DNA of 64,000 bases, from NCBI GenBank assembly GCA_020831525.1, contig JAFIGH010000007.1:33681-97680 (forward strand), written 5' to 3'. The notes under the pieces were generated by a model. That model was not told where the DNA came from and searched no databases. It saw only the letters and a list, made by a program, of their open reading frames with translations. This document shows positions 11,168-19,100 of this stretch, in pieces. This DNA comes from Opitutales bacterium. GTDB lineage: Bacteria > Verrucomicrobiota > Verrucomicrobiia > Opitutales > Oceanipulchritudinaceae. Positions within the stretch are counted from its first letter, which is position 1. The number at the start of each line of letters is the position of its first letter. A program made the position numbers and the translations under genes.

Positions 11168-14100
11168 TCGCCTGGTTTGTTCGCAACGGCGTCGCCGCCA
11201 ACCTCATCATGATCATTGTTGCGGTGGGCGGCTTTGTTGCCCTCCCGCAGCTTCGGGTGGAGCTGTTTCCCGAGATTTCGCTTGATCAGGTCCTCGTCCG
11301 CGTCGTCTATCCCGGAGCCACGCCGAACGAAGTCGAAGAGGGCATCGTTCTCCGCGTCGAAGAAGCCGTCCAGGGCGTCCAGGGAATCCGCCGCATCTCC
11401 TCGACCGCCTCCGAGAGCGTGGGCACCGTGGCCATCGAAGCCCTTCGCGGATACGACATTCGCCGCCTCAAAGACGACATCAAGACCCGTGTTGACGCCA
11501 TCGATACGTTCCCCGTCAACGCCGAACGCCCCATCATCGAAGAACTCATTTTTCCGCGCGATGTCCTCTACATTGCCGTGGCCGGGGAGACCGATGAGGT
11601 CACCCTGCGCCGCATGGCCGAGCGGGTGCGCGACGAAATCGTGGCCGTTCCCGGCATATCCCAAGCCGAACTCGTCGGCGTGCGCTCCTTTGAAATCGCC
11701 ATCGAGGTCTCGGAAAGCGCACTGCGCGCCTACGGGCTCACCTTCGACGAAGTGGCCGAGGCTGTCAGTCGCCACTCCCTCGACTTGCCCGGCGGCTCCA
11801 TCCGCGCGGCGAGCGGGGAAATTCTTCTCCGCACGCTGGGGCAAGCCTACGAGGGCGCCGAATTTGCCGCCATTCCCCTTCGCTCGGGCGTCGACGGAGC
11901 CCGCGTGCAACTGGGCGATGTCGCCCGCATCGTCGACGGCTTTGTCGACCAGGACCGTATCGCCGCCTTCGACGGATCGCCCGCCGCCTTCGTTCTCGTC
12001 CGGCAGGTGAGCACGGAGAGCCCGCTCGATATTTCGCGGAAAGTGGAGGCCTACCTCGACGAAGCGAGGGGCCGTTTTCCCGAGGGCATCGCCCTGAGCA
12101 CTTTTGCCGATACGTCGTTTTATCTCGCCGACCGCATCGCCCTCCTCGTCAAAAACGGGCTCATCGGCCTCATCCTCGTCGTCGCCATCCTCACGGCCTT
12201 TCTTCGGCCGCTCCTCGCCTTTTTTGTCGCCCTCGGAATACCGGTTTCGTTTCTCGGGGCCTTTCTCGTCGCGCCTTACTTTGATGTCTCGATCAACCTG
12301 ATTTCGCTCTTTGCTTTCATCCTTGTCCTCGGGATCGTGGTCGACGACGCCATTGTCGTGGGTGAGAGCGTGTTCTCAGAATTTCAGCACAGCAAACCCG
12401 GACCGGAGGCCGCCATCCGCGGATCGCTCCGGGTGGCCAAGCCCGTGACCTTTGCCGTCCTCACGACAATGGTCGCGTTTGTGCCGGTTTTCTTCATACC
12501 CGGGACCTTCGGGAAGTTCCTCGCCCCCATTCCTGTGGTCGTCATCGCCACGCTCGCGTGGTCCCTCGTGCAGAGCAAACTCGTTCTCCCCTACCATCTC
12601 TCCCTCCTCCGCGTGGGCACGCGCGACCGCGCCAGGCTCAACGCCTTCAACCGCGTGCAACGGCGCATCGCCGACGCCCTCGAAGCCTGTATCGAACGCC
12701 TCTACCGCCCGTCCCTCCGCTGGTCGATGGAGCGGCGCTACCTCACCCTTGCGGCCTTTGCGGGGGTCTTCATCATCTCCTTCGGCGTTCTCGCGGGCGG
12801 GTGGGTGCGGTTCGTTCCCCAACCCTCGGTCCCGAGCGATTACATTGTCGCCAATCTCGAATACCCCATGGGCACGCCCATCGAAACGACGCGGCGCGGC
12901 CTCGACCGCATGCGCGCCGCCCTTGTCGAGGTGACGGACCAACTGGAACGCGAGGGCGAACCCAATGCCATCGATCACGACGCTATTTTCATGCAGGGCG
13001 ATACGCATACCGCGACCTACCTCATCGAGATGAGCAAGTCGGAAGCCCGCGATGTCTCCGCCTTCGAACTCGCGCGGCGCTGGCGCGAGGCAGTGGGTGA
13101 GTTGCCCGGCGCGCGCAGCCTCGTCTTCACCGCCGAAGCCGGGGCTACGCCGGAGAAGGCCATCGATATTCAACTGACCGGACGTGACTTCGAGGCCATG
13201 CGCAATGCCGCCCGCGAGATTCGCGAGGGCCTCCGCGACTATCCTGCGGTCTTCGATGTCGCCGACAACTTCTCCAGCGGAAAACGGGAGGTGCGCATCC
13301 GCACGAACCCCGCCGCCGCCGATCTCGGCATCTCCACCGCAGACCTCGGGCGGCAGGTGCGGCAGGCATTCTTCGGGGCCGAGGCCCAGCGCATCCAGCG
13401 CGGGCGCAACGACGTGCGCGTCATGGTCCGCTACCCGCGCGACGAAAGGGAGAGCCTCGCCAACCTCGAAGACATGCGCGTGCGCCTGCCCGACGGCACC
13501 GCCGTGCCTTTCGCCGAGGTCGCCGACATTTCCCTCGACCAGGGCTTCGCCACGATCAAGCGCATTGACCGCAACCGCGTGCTCAATATCACCGCGGACA
13601 TTGATCGCGAGGCAACCGACTTCACGGCCCTTGTGCGCGAGATCCAGAATGAAATGCTCCCCGAGATCCTCGCCCGCCACCCCGGCGTCGAGAGCACCCT
13701 TGAGGGCGAAGCGGCGGAGACGCGGGAGACCCTTGCCAGCCTCCTCCTGAGCACGCTCCTCATGCTCTTTATCATCTACGCGCTCCTCGCCATCCCCTTC
13801 CGCTCCTACCTCCAGCCGCTCATTGTCATGGCGGCCATTCCCTTTGCCTTGGTCGGGGCGGTCATCGGGCACATCGTCACCTTCCAAAACCTCAGCATCC
13901 TTTCCATCCTCGGGCTCGTCGCGGCCTTCGGCGTGGTCGTCAACGCCAGCCTCGTCATGGTCGATTTTGTGAACCAAAACCGCCGCGAAGGCGCCGACCG
14001 CATGACCGCCGTGATGGGAGCGGGGGCGGCCCGTTTCCGCCCCATTGTCCTGACCTCCCTGACAACCTTTGCCGGGCTCACCCCCATCCTATTGGAGCGC

Positions 14101-14265
14101 AGCCTGCAAGCCCAGTTCCTCATCCCCATGGCCACCTCGTTGGCCTTCGGTGTGCTCTTCGCCAGCTTCATCACCCTCTACCTCGTGCCCGCCCTCTACC
14201 TCGCCCTCGAAGATGTGAAGCGGTTCCTCGGCCGGCTCTTCGGGATGCGGGCAACCAAAGTATAG
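11164..14265 (+). CDS. RND-family inner membrane efflux pump (AcrB/MexF-like)
   Basis: 1033 residues, the usual RND pump size. TM1 lies at residues 8-28 (GVAANLIMIIVAVGGFVALPQL), then a large periplasmic porter domain beginning with the conserved VYPGATPNEVEEGI, a TM2-6 block around 335-500 and a repeat of the same plan in the second half. The proton-relay acidic pair is visible in TM4 as GIVVDDAIVVGE (D394, D395). It exports compounds across the envelope with the adaptor and outer membrane lipoprotein encoded just upstream. It is the last gene of the operon; about 700 bp of repeat-rich non-coding DNA follow. Confidence 0.95.
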   Translation: MIAWFVRNGVAANLIMIIVAVGGFVALPQLRVELFPEISLDQVLVRVVYPGATPNEVEEGIVLRVEEAVQGVQGIRRISSTASESVGTVAIEALRGYDIRRLKDDIKTRVDAIDTFPVNAERPIIEELIFPRDVLYIAVAGETDEVTLRRMAERVRDEIVAVPGISQAELVGVRSFEIAIEVSESALRAYGLTFDEVAEAVSRHSLDLPGGSIRAASGEILLRTLGQAYEGAEFAAIPLRSGVDGARVQLGDVARIVDGFVDQDRIAAFDGSPAAFVLVRQVSTESPLDISRKVEAYLDEARGRFPEGIALSTFADTSFYLADRIALLVKNGLIGLILVVAILTAFLRPLLAFFVALGIPVSFLGAFLVAPYFDVSINLISLFAFILVLGIVVDDAIVVGESVFSEFQHSKPGPEAAIRGSLRVAKPVTFAVLTTMVAFVPVFFIPGTFGKFLAPIPVVVIATLAWSLVQSKLVLPYHLSLLRVGTRDRARLNAFNRVQRRIADALEACIERLYRPSLRWSMERRYLTLAAFAGVFIISFGVLAGGWVRFVPQPSVPSDYIVANLEYPMGTPIETTRRGLDRMRAALVEVTDQLEREGEPNAIDHDAIFMQGDTHTATYLIEMSKSEARDVSAFELARRWREAVGELPGARSLVFTAEAGATPEKAIDIQLTGRDFEAMRNAAREIREGLRDYPAVFDVADNFSSGKREVRIRTNPAAADLGISTADLGRQVRQAFFGAEAQRIQRGRNDVRVMVRYPRDERESLANLEDMRVRLPDGTAVPFAEVADISLDQGFATIKRIDRNRVLNITADIDREATDFTALVREIQNEMLPEILARHPGVESTLEGEAAETRETLASLLLSTLLMLFIIYALLAIPFRSYLQPLIVMAAIPFALVGAVIGHIVTFQNLSILSILGLVAAFGVVVNASLVMVDFVNQNRREGADRMTAVMGAGAARFRPIVLTSLTTFAGLTPILLERSLQAQFLIPMATSLAFGVLFASFITLYLVPALYLALEDVKRFLGRLFGMRATKV

Positions 14266-14965
14266 GCAAAAGCTTGGAGGGAAACGCTCCGCCTGCCCCG
14301 CGACTGCGGGGTCGGTTTCGTGAGGTACCGGGTGCGCGAAACTTCGCCCGACAGCCATCCGCGCGCCCAGCGGTCGGGCGGCAAGCAGCCCGACTACTTC
14401 GCGGGCGCCCTGCGAGCGGTCAACGGAAGTTGACTCATCGAATCCCGCAGGCACCCGGGGTAGGCGGCGGGCCAGACGTAGTTGGGTGGCCTTGGCCCCC
14501 AGCACCCGGTGGGAAGGATGTGTGATCGACCTGCTGCGGCGTTTCCGGTTAAACCGCCGAATGGTATTGGAAATTTTCCGACAAATTGAAACCAAGGCGA
14601 TACCGCAGGTGGCGCGACGCCATCTTGGGGTCAGCGCGCGGGACCTGCGTCTATGCCGCAGCCGTGCGGATTGGCCATGCGTCCTCGCCGTTGCGGCAGC
14701 CGCGGGGCCGGGGGCCAGGATGGCCGCCCAGCTACGGGGTCGCGCTTCGCCGGCAAACGACGAGAGAACCGCGTTGCGGCAGGGGCATGGGATTCCGCCC
14801 CCCCCTCCGCGCGCCCAGCGGTCGGGCGGCAAGCAGTCCGACTCCTTCGTGGACCTGGCCGGCGCCGCACTTTTTCTTTGTCGCCGACGGCGTCCGGGGT
14901 AAACGAGCGGCCCCCGCCGCAGGCAAGCGCTTGACTCCCCGGCGCAAATCGCTTCCACTTTCGTC
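14266..14965. other. Repeat-rich intergenic region without a supported gene
   Basis: No frame in this stretch looks like a conserved protein. It contains two near-copies of a 45-bp element (14358-14404 and 14808-14852, sharing a CAGCGGTCGGGCGGCAAGCA core) and one copy of a ~135-bp dispersed repeat (14588-14723) whose partner is at 16817-16950. The stretch looks like a landing zone for small repeats or the residue of a lost gene. Confidence 0.6.
14588..14723 (+). repeat. Dispersed ~135-bp repeat, copy 1
   Basis: It aligns over its full length with 16817-16950. Shared blocks include GTGGCGCGAC, GGGGTCAGCGCGCGG, GGCCATGCG, TCGCCGTTGCG and GGCCGGGGGC. Both copies lie in intergenic DNA and in the same orientation. 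Here the central stem (GACCCCA/TGGGGTC in copy 2) is broken by a base change. Confidence 0.75.
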
Positions 14966-15202
14966 ATGGAAGAGAAGGAAATCAGCCTCGCCAGGGCCAT
15001 TGCCCGGCTTGGAGCCGCTTCGGAGGTGGAGTTGCAGGTGGAAACCTTGCAACCCCTCGCGCAGTTGAAGAGTGACCTCTCGGACATGGAGCGCAAAGGC
15101 CTCATTACCCGTAGGATGACAAAGCGAAAGGGCGGCTTCGGTGACCGCCTTCTCCTCACCCCGACGGGGCGGCGTTTGGTCCGGACAGAGAATGTTTCGT
15201 AA
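14966..15202 (+). CDS. Small winged-helix-like protein
   Basis: 78 residues, ATG at 14966. The second half (LSDMERKGLITRR...FGDRLLLTPTGRRLV) reads like the recognition helix, wing and final helix of a MarR/PadR-type winged helix; the first half is helical. It is too short for a full MarR protein, so it may be a minimal DNA-binding protein. It lies 11 bp before a membrane protein gene in the same direction and is probably co-transcribed with it. The function is unknown. Confidence 0.6.
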   Translation: MEEKEISLARAIARLGAASEVELQVETLQPLAQLKSDLSDMERKGLITRRMTKRKGGFGDRLLLTPTGRRLVRTENVS

Positions 15203-15213
15203 GAGCGGGTGGC

Positions 15214-15864
15214 ATGGAACCGGCAAACGTTTTCCCCTATGTCGCCTGTCCGGTTCTATTGTCCATTCTTGGGGCAGCCCTAATCAGCCTTTTGGTCAGT
15301 GTGGGCGAAGTCGTGGCCGCCTTCAGTGAGCAACCCTATCACACCCGCAAGGCCGTCGTGCATCCGTGGGCGCTCCTCTATTACGCGCTCTTTGCGTTGA
15401 TTACCGTCCTGATCGGCTTGGTTGCCTACGAATGGCTGGAGTTGAACCCATCCTGGGGGTGGACGATTGCCCTCGGATTGCTCGGGCCCACACTTCTTAA
15501 ATCCAACGTGGCCCTGTTTCGGCCATTCGCCGGCAGTGACGGCTTGGACGTACCCCTCCAGCGAATGATCGACCGGCTGCAAAGCTTTCTCTTTGCGGAG
15601 ATAACCGTGGCTCTTTCCACCGAGCGCATCGAGGTCAAGGAGCGTCTTGCCCGCGAACTACCCGAAGACCGCCTGCTCGAGCGCCTGCGGGCCCTCTACC
15701 CAAGCGAGGAGTGGGCCCGGATCGAACCTTTGATCAAGGAGCGGCGTCAGCAGGATCGCGAGTCCGTCCCCGCATTTCTCGTCGAACTGATTGAAAAGAA
15801 GGACCACAACGCGCTGGAACGTCTGGCGAAAGAAGTCAAAGAAGCGGGCGACAACGAGCTGTGA
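15214..15864 (+). CDS. Unknown membrane protein with a charged C-terminal tail
   Basis: 216 residues. Three membrane segments are visible (about 12-34, 49-70 and 77-95), followed by a cytosolic, helical and highly charged second half (ERLRALYPSEEWARIEPLIKERRQQDRES, then EKKDHNALERLAKEVKEAGD). No family was recognised. It sits between the small winged-helix gene and a decayed TPR/effector-like region, 4 bp from the latter's start, so the three may have formed one operon. The tail could be an interaction domain. Confidence 0.65.
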   Translation: MEPANVFPYVACPVLLSILGAALISLLVSVGEVVAAFSEQPYHTRKAVVHPWALLYYALFALITVLIGLVAYEWLELNPSWGWTIALGLLGPTLLKSNVALFRPFAGSDGLDVPLQRMIDRLQSFLFAEITVALSTERIEVKERLARELPEDRLLERLRALYPSEEWARIEPLIKERRQQDRESVPAFLVELIEKKDHNALERLAKEVKEAGDNEL

Positions 15865-15868
15865 ACGC

Positions 15869-16691
15869 ATGGCGAACGCCGAGAACACCTATACCATTCG
15901 ATTTCGCCGACAAAGCGACACCGCCTATGCGCGCTCGATCTTTCAGGGCGAAAACCCGGAGCCAATGGACCGGGCGGAAATAGCGCTGCCGCCCCGCAAC
16001 CGGACGGTTCAGTCGTGGAAGCACTTCCCCATCGCTTCCTTGATGTCGGGCGCCGGGTTCTGGAAGCCGGGGTGTCCTATGTCGTCGCCACGCTGACGCC
16101 GGTGCACGACGACATCGCGCGGATGAGGCACTCCAACGAAGTTTGGAAAAGAATCCGACCGAGCAGTCATTCCTCGCAATGGGAGCGCTTGGTAATGTCT
16201 TCGCCTTTTTGCGAAAATGGGATTCAGCGCTCGAGCGCCATCAAAAGGCGATTGCAGGACTCAAAGATCGCGACGAACAACACAAACAGATTGGTTTGTG
16301 CTACCACCAGATCGGGATGGTCCACCAGTTGCAGCGTGCGTGGCCCCAAGCCATTGAGAACTACCAAAAGGCCATCGAGTGCTTTGAGCGCACCGGGCAG
16401 AAGCACGAACTCCCCCGGACGCTGATCTGCATGGCGCTGGTGGAGAAAGAGCGGAAGAACGGCGAAGAAGCCTGTCGATTCGCGCGGGCCGCCTTGCTGG
16501 TTGCTCTACGCACAGATGCCGATCCAGCCCTCTTCCTCACCATCCTCCGCATAGCATCGTCCATCGCCCGCGATACAGAATTGGCGGGCGCGGCGCAGGA
16601 CGACCTTAACCTCGCGTTGAATCAGCTTTTCGAGGCGAACCCGGAACTGAAAGAAGCCCTCGAGCAAAGGGACGGCGATCCTTCCCCCTGA
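15869..16691 (+). pseudogene. Frame-disrupted gene: CHAT-like fragment plus TPR region
   Basis: The coding signal changes frame twice. It starts at the ATG at 15869 (MANAENTYTIRFRRQSDTAY), passes near 16000 into another frame (FLDVGRRVLEAGVSYVVATLTPVHDDIA, which resembles the end of a CHAT/caspase-like domain), and near 16143 into a third. That last frame is intact to 16691 and encodes tetratricopeptide-type helices (KWDSALERHQKAIAGLKDRD; AWPQAIENYQKAIECFERTG). The 16143-16691 part could still be made from a TTG or an internal ATG as a TPR protein. I favour decay of one larger gene; assembly error is the alternative. Confidence 0.5.
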
Positions 16692-17103
16692 ACCCGCCGG
16701 TCGGTCGGGCCGGGGATCCGGACATCGCAACTCCCTCCCTATACGCAGATTACTTGCAATCCGCATGTTCAGGATTTCGGATTGGATGGCTGTGGCATCG
16801 CGAGCCCCGAATAACTGATACGAAGGCAGCACCAAACGTGGCGCGACCCCATCCTGGGGTCAGCGCGCGGGGCTTCGCATATCCGTGACCTTGCGGATCG
16901 GCCATGCGCCTTCGCCGTTGCGCCGGCCGCATGGCCGGGGGCAAGGATGGCATCATCGAAAAACCTCTGTGTGTCCTCGGCTGTTTTGCCCGCAATCCTT
17001 GCCTCGACAGAAGCACCGGGCGACGGTCTCATGAGTGCATCCCGTGGTTGTTCGCTTTACGGTGCGGCTATGGATGAACACCCAGGAACTATAGAAGAAA
17101 CTG
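16692..17103. other. Intergenic region containing dispersed repeat copy 2
   Basis: About 410 bp between the decayed TPR gene and the sulfatase. Apart from the repeat at 16817-16950 I see no conserved frame. Confidence 0.5.
16817..16950 (+). repeat. Dispersed ~135-bp repeat, copy 2
   Basis: Full-length match to 14588-14723 in the same orientation. This copy keeps a perfect GACCCCA/TGGGGTC stem with a 3-nt loop, followed by CAGCGCGCGG. The intact stem suggests a structured or mobile non-coding element. Confidence 0.75.
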
Positions 17104-18570
17104 ATGAAACGAGACCGACCCAACCTCTTATTCATTCTCACAGACGAACAGCGATTTGATACCTTCTTCGCAGATGACGTGTCGATGCCGCACCTGAACC
17201 GGCTGGCTTCAGAAAGCTGTTTTTTCGAGGAGGCCTACTGCACGCAGCCGGTCTGCACGCCCTCGCGCGGCAGCCTGATGACCGGACTCCAGCCGCACGC
17301 TCACGGGGCTGTCATGAACAACGTCCCGCTGCCGGAACACGTCCGGTGTCTGCCCGAACGGCTCCCCGCGGAAATCCGCTCCCGCTACCGCACCGCCTAC
17401 CACGGCAAGTGGCACCTCGGGGACGAGATTTTCGCACAGCATGGATTCGACGAGTGGATCAGCTTCGAGGATCATTACGACGGACACTACCGGGAGGGGC
17501 GCGACAAGAACGCGCTCTCGACCTATAATGCGTGGTTGCGCGGGCACGGTTTCATGCCGGATGACGGGGAGAAGTTCAGCCGCGAGAGAGCTTGCTGCCT
17601 GCCTGAAGCTTACGGCAAACCTTCCTTCCTCGCGGAGCAGGCATGCCGGTTTCTCAGCGACGCGGGCAGCGATCCTTTTATGCTGTATGTAAACTTCCTT
17701 GAGCCGCACATGCCGTTTTTCGGTCCGCGCACGGGGGATTACGATCCCGGCGCGTTGCGGTTGCCGGAGAATTTCGGTGCCCGCAGCGGCGACGGACTCC
17801 TCGTGCGGCTGCTGGCGGAGCGGTTCCGGCGCGAAGGTTTTGAATGGTATAACCTCGCGGACGAGGCGGGCTGGCGTCTGATGACGGCGGCCTACCGCGG
17901 CTTGTGCAGCCTTGTGGACGAGATGACAGGCCGCGTCCTTGCCGCACTGGAGGCCAATGGTCAGGCGGACCGCACTATCGTGGTCTTCACCTCCGATCAC
18001 GGGGAGATGATGGGCAGCCATGGTATGCTGGGAAAGCGCGTGATGAACCAGGAGTCGATCCGCGTCCCGCTCATGGTCCGGTTGCCGGGGCAGCGGCGGA
18101 TGCAGCGCATTCGCGGGCCGGTCAGCCAGATCGACCTTGTCCCGACGCTGCTGGAGCTGATGGGCTCGGCGCCGGAGGAGGACCTACACGGCACCAGCCG
18201 GGCACCAATCCTTGGGGGTGACGACACGCAGCTGAGCGAGGATGTCGTGGTCTCCTGGAATGACCATGAGGCAAATCGACAGGCGCTTGCCCGCAAACCC
18301 GTCCATGACTGGCAGGTGGACCTTGCCGGTTCCCGCGAACGCTTCCTCGCGGCGGTGACGGAGCCGGTTCGCACGCTGATTACGGCGGACGGTTGGCGAT
18401 TCAGCACCAGCCCCGGACTGGGAGAACCCTCGCTCTACAATCTCCGGGAGGACCCGCTCGAACGGCGCAATCTTGCGGGCGATCCGCGGCACCGCCACTT
18501 TATGCAGGAGCTGACAAACCGGTTGAGACAATGGCAGGAGCACGTAGGGGACGATGTCCCGCTCGGCTAA
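17104..18570 (+). CDS. Type I sulfatase (alkaline-phosphatase superfamily)
   Basis: 488 residues. It hydrolyses sulfate esters using a formylglycine made from the cysteine of the C-x-P-S-R motif, here CTPSRGSLMTG with Cys51. Other family marks are PNLLFILTDEQRFDT at the N-terminus (metal-binding D14), AYHGKWHLG, YVNFLEPHMPF and VVFTSDHGEMMGSHGMLGK near 298-316. No signal peptide is visible, so it is probably cytosolic, acting on imported sulfated sugars or similar compounds. No sulfatase-maturing enzyme lies nearby, so activation must come from elsewhere in the genome. It stands alone as a transcription unit. Confidence 0.92.
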   Translation: MKRDRPNLLFILTDEQRFDTFFADDVSMPHLNRLASESCFFEEAYCTQPVCTPSRGSLMTGLQPHAHGAVMNNVPLPEHVRCLPERLPAEIRSRYRTAYHGKWHLGDEIFAQHGFDEWISFEDHYDGHYREGRDKNALSTYNAWLRGHGFMPDDGEKFSRERACCLPEAYGKPSFLAEQACRFLSDAGSDPFMLYVNFLEPHMPFFGPRTGDYDPGALRLPENFGARSGDGLLVRLLAERFRREGFEWYNLADEAGWRLMTAAYRGLCSLVDEMTGRVLAALEANGQADRTIVVFTSDHGEMMGSHGMLGKRVMNQESIRVPLMVRLPGQRRMQRIRGPVSQIDLVPTLLELMGSAPEEDLHGTSRAPILGGDDTQLSEDVVVSWNDHEANRQALARKPVHDWQVDLAGSRERFLAAVTEPVRTLITADGWRFSTSPGLGEPSLYNLREDPLERRNLAGDPRHRHFMQELTNRLRQWQEHVGDDVPLG

Positions 18571-18670
18571 TGCAGGCACATAGGGACCCGGCTCCTTGCA
18601 TACCCACGCCCGCGGAGGCGAGCCACACCAAGTCAGCAGAGTCGGCATGGGTATTATCCTTGCCACCGGA

Positions 18671-18713
18671 CCGGTGATTTGCCTCTAATCACCGGAAAGG
18701 TTTCCCAATTTTT
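18671..18713 (+). terminator. Possible terminator between sulfatase and kaiB
   Basis: CCGGTGATT and AATCACCGG form a perfect 9-bp stem with a 7-nt loop, followed after some bases by a run of T (AATTTTTTC). The T run is not immediately adjacent, so function as an intrinsic terminator is uncertain. Confidence 0.35.
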
Positions 18714-18770
18714 TCACAACCATTCGCAGCCGACGCCGCACTATCCACCGCACACCCCGTTCCTTCCATC

Positions 18771-19100
18771 ATGGAGACATATGTCCTCAAGCTTTACATC
18801 GCGGGAAAGACGCCGCGCGCCGAGCACGCCATCGAGAACCTGCGGCGGATCTGCGAGGACGAGCTGGCACGCCGTTACACGCTTGAGATCATCGATGTGA
18901 TTGTAGACCCCGGTCTCGCCGAGCGCGAAAAAATCCTCGCCACCCCTACGCTCGTCAAGGCGCTTCCCCCGCCCATCCGCCGCGTCATCGGCGACCTCTC
19001 CGACTCGGCCAAGGTTCTCGTCGGGCTCGACATCGTATCCCTCTCCCGTTCCGGCGCGGGCACCCGCAAAGGCACGCCCGATACCACAGATCCTTCATGA
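18771..19100 (+). CDS. kaiB: KaiB-family protein
   Basis: 109 residues, the usual KaiB length. The N-terminal thioredoxin-like strand-helix-strand (TYVLKLYIAGKTPRAEHAIENLRRICEDEL) and the ILATPTLVKALPPPIRRVIGDL block are KaiB hallmarks. In cyanobacteria KaiB binds KaiC; in other bacteria KaiB homologues occur with KaiC-like ATPases or with kinases, often in stress signalling. No kaiC is present here. Its stop overlaps the start of the 1382-residue hybrid kinase (ATGA), which points to a direct functional link with that kinase. Confidence 0.92.
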   Translation: METYVLKLYIAGKTPRAEHAIENLRRICEDELARRYTLEIIDVIVDPGLAEREKILATPTLVKALPPPIRRVIGDLSDSAKVLVGLDIVSLSRSGAGTRKGTPDTTDPS

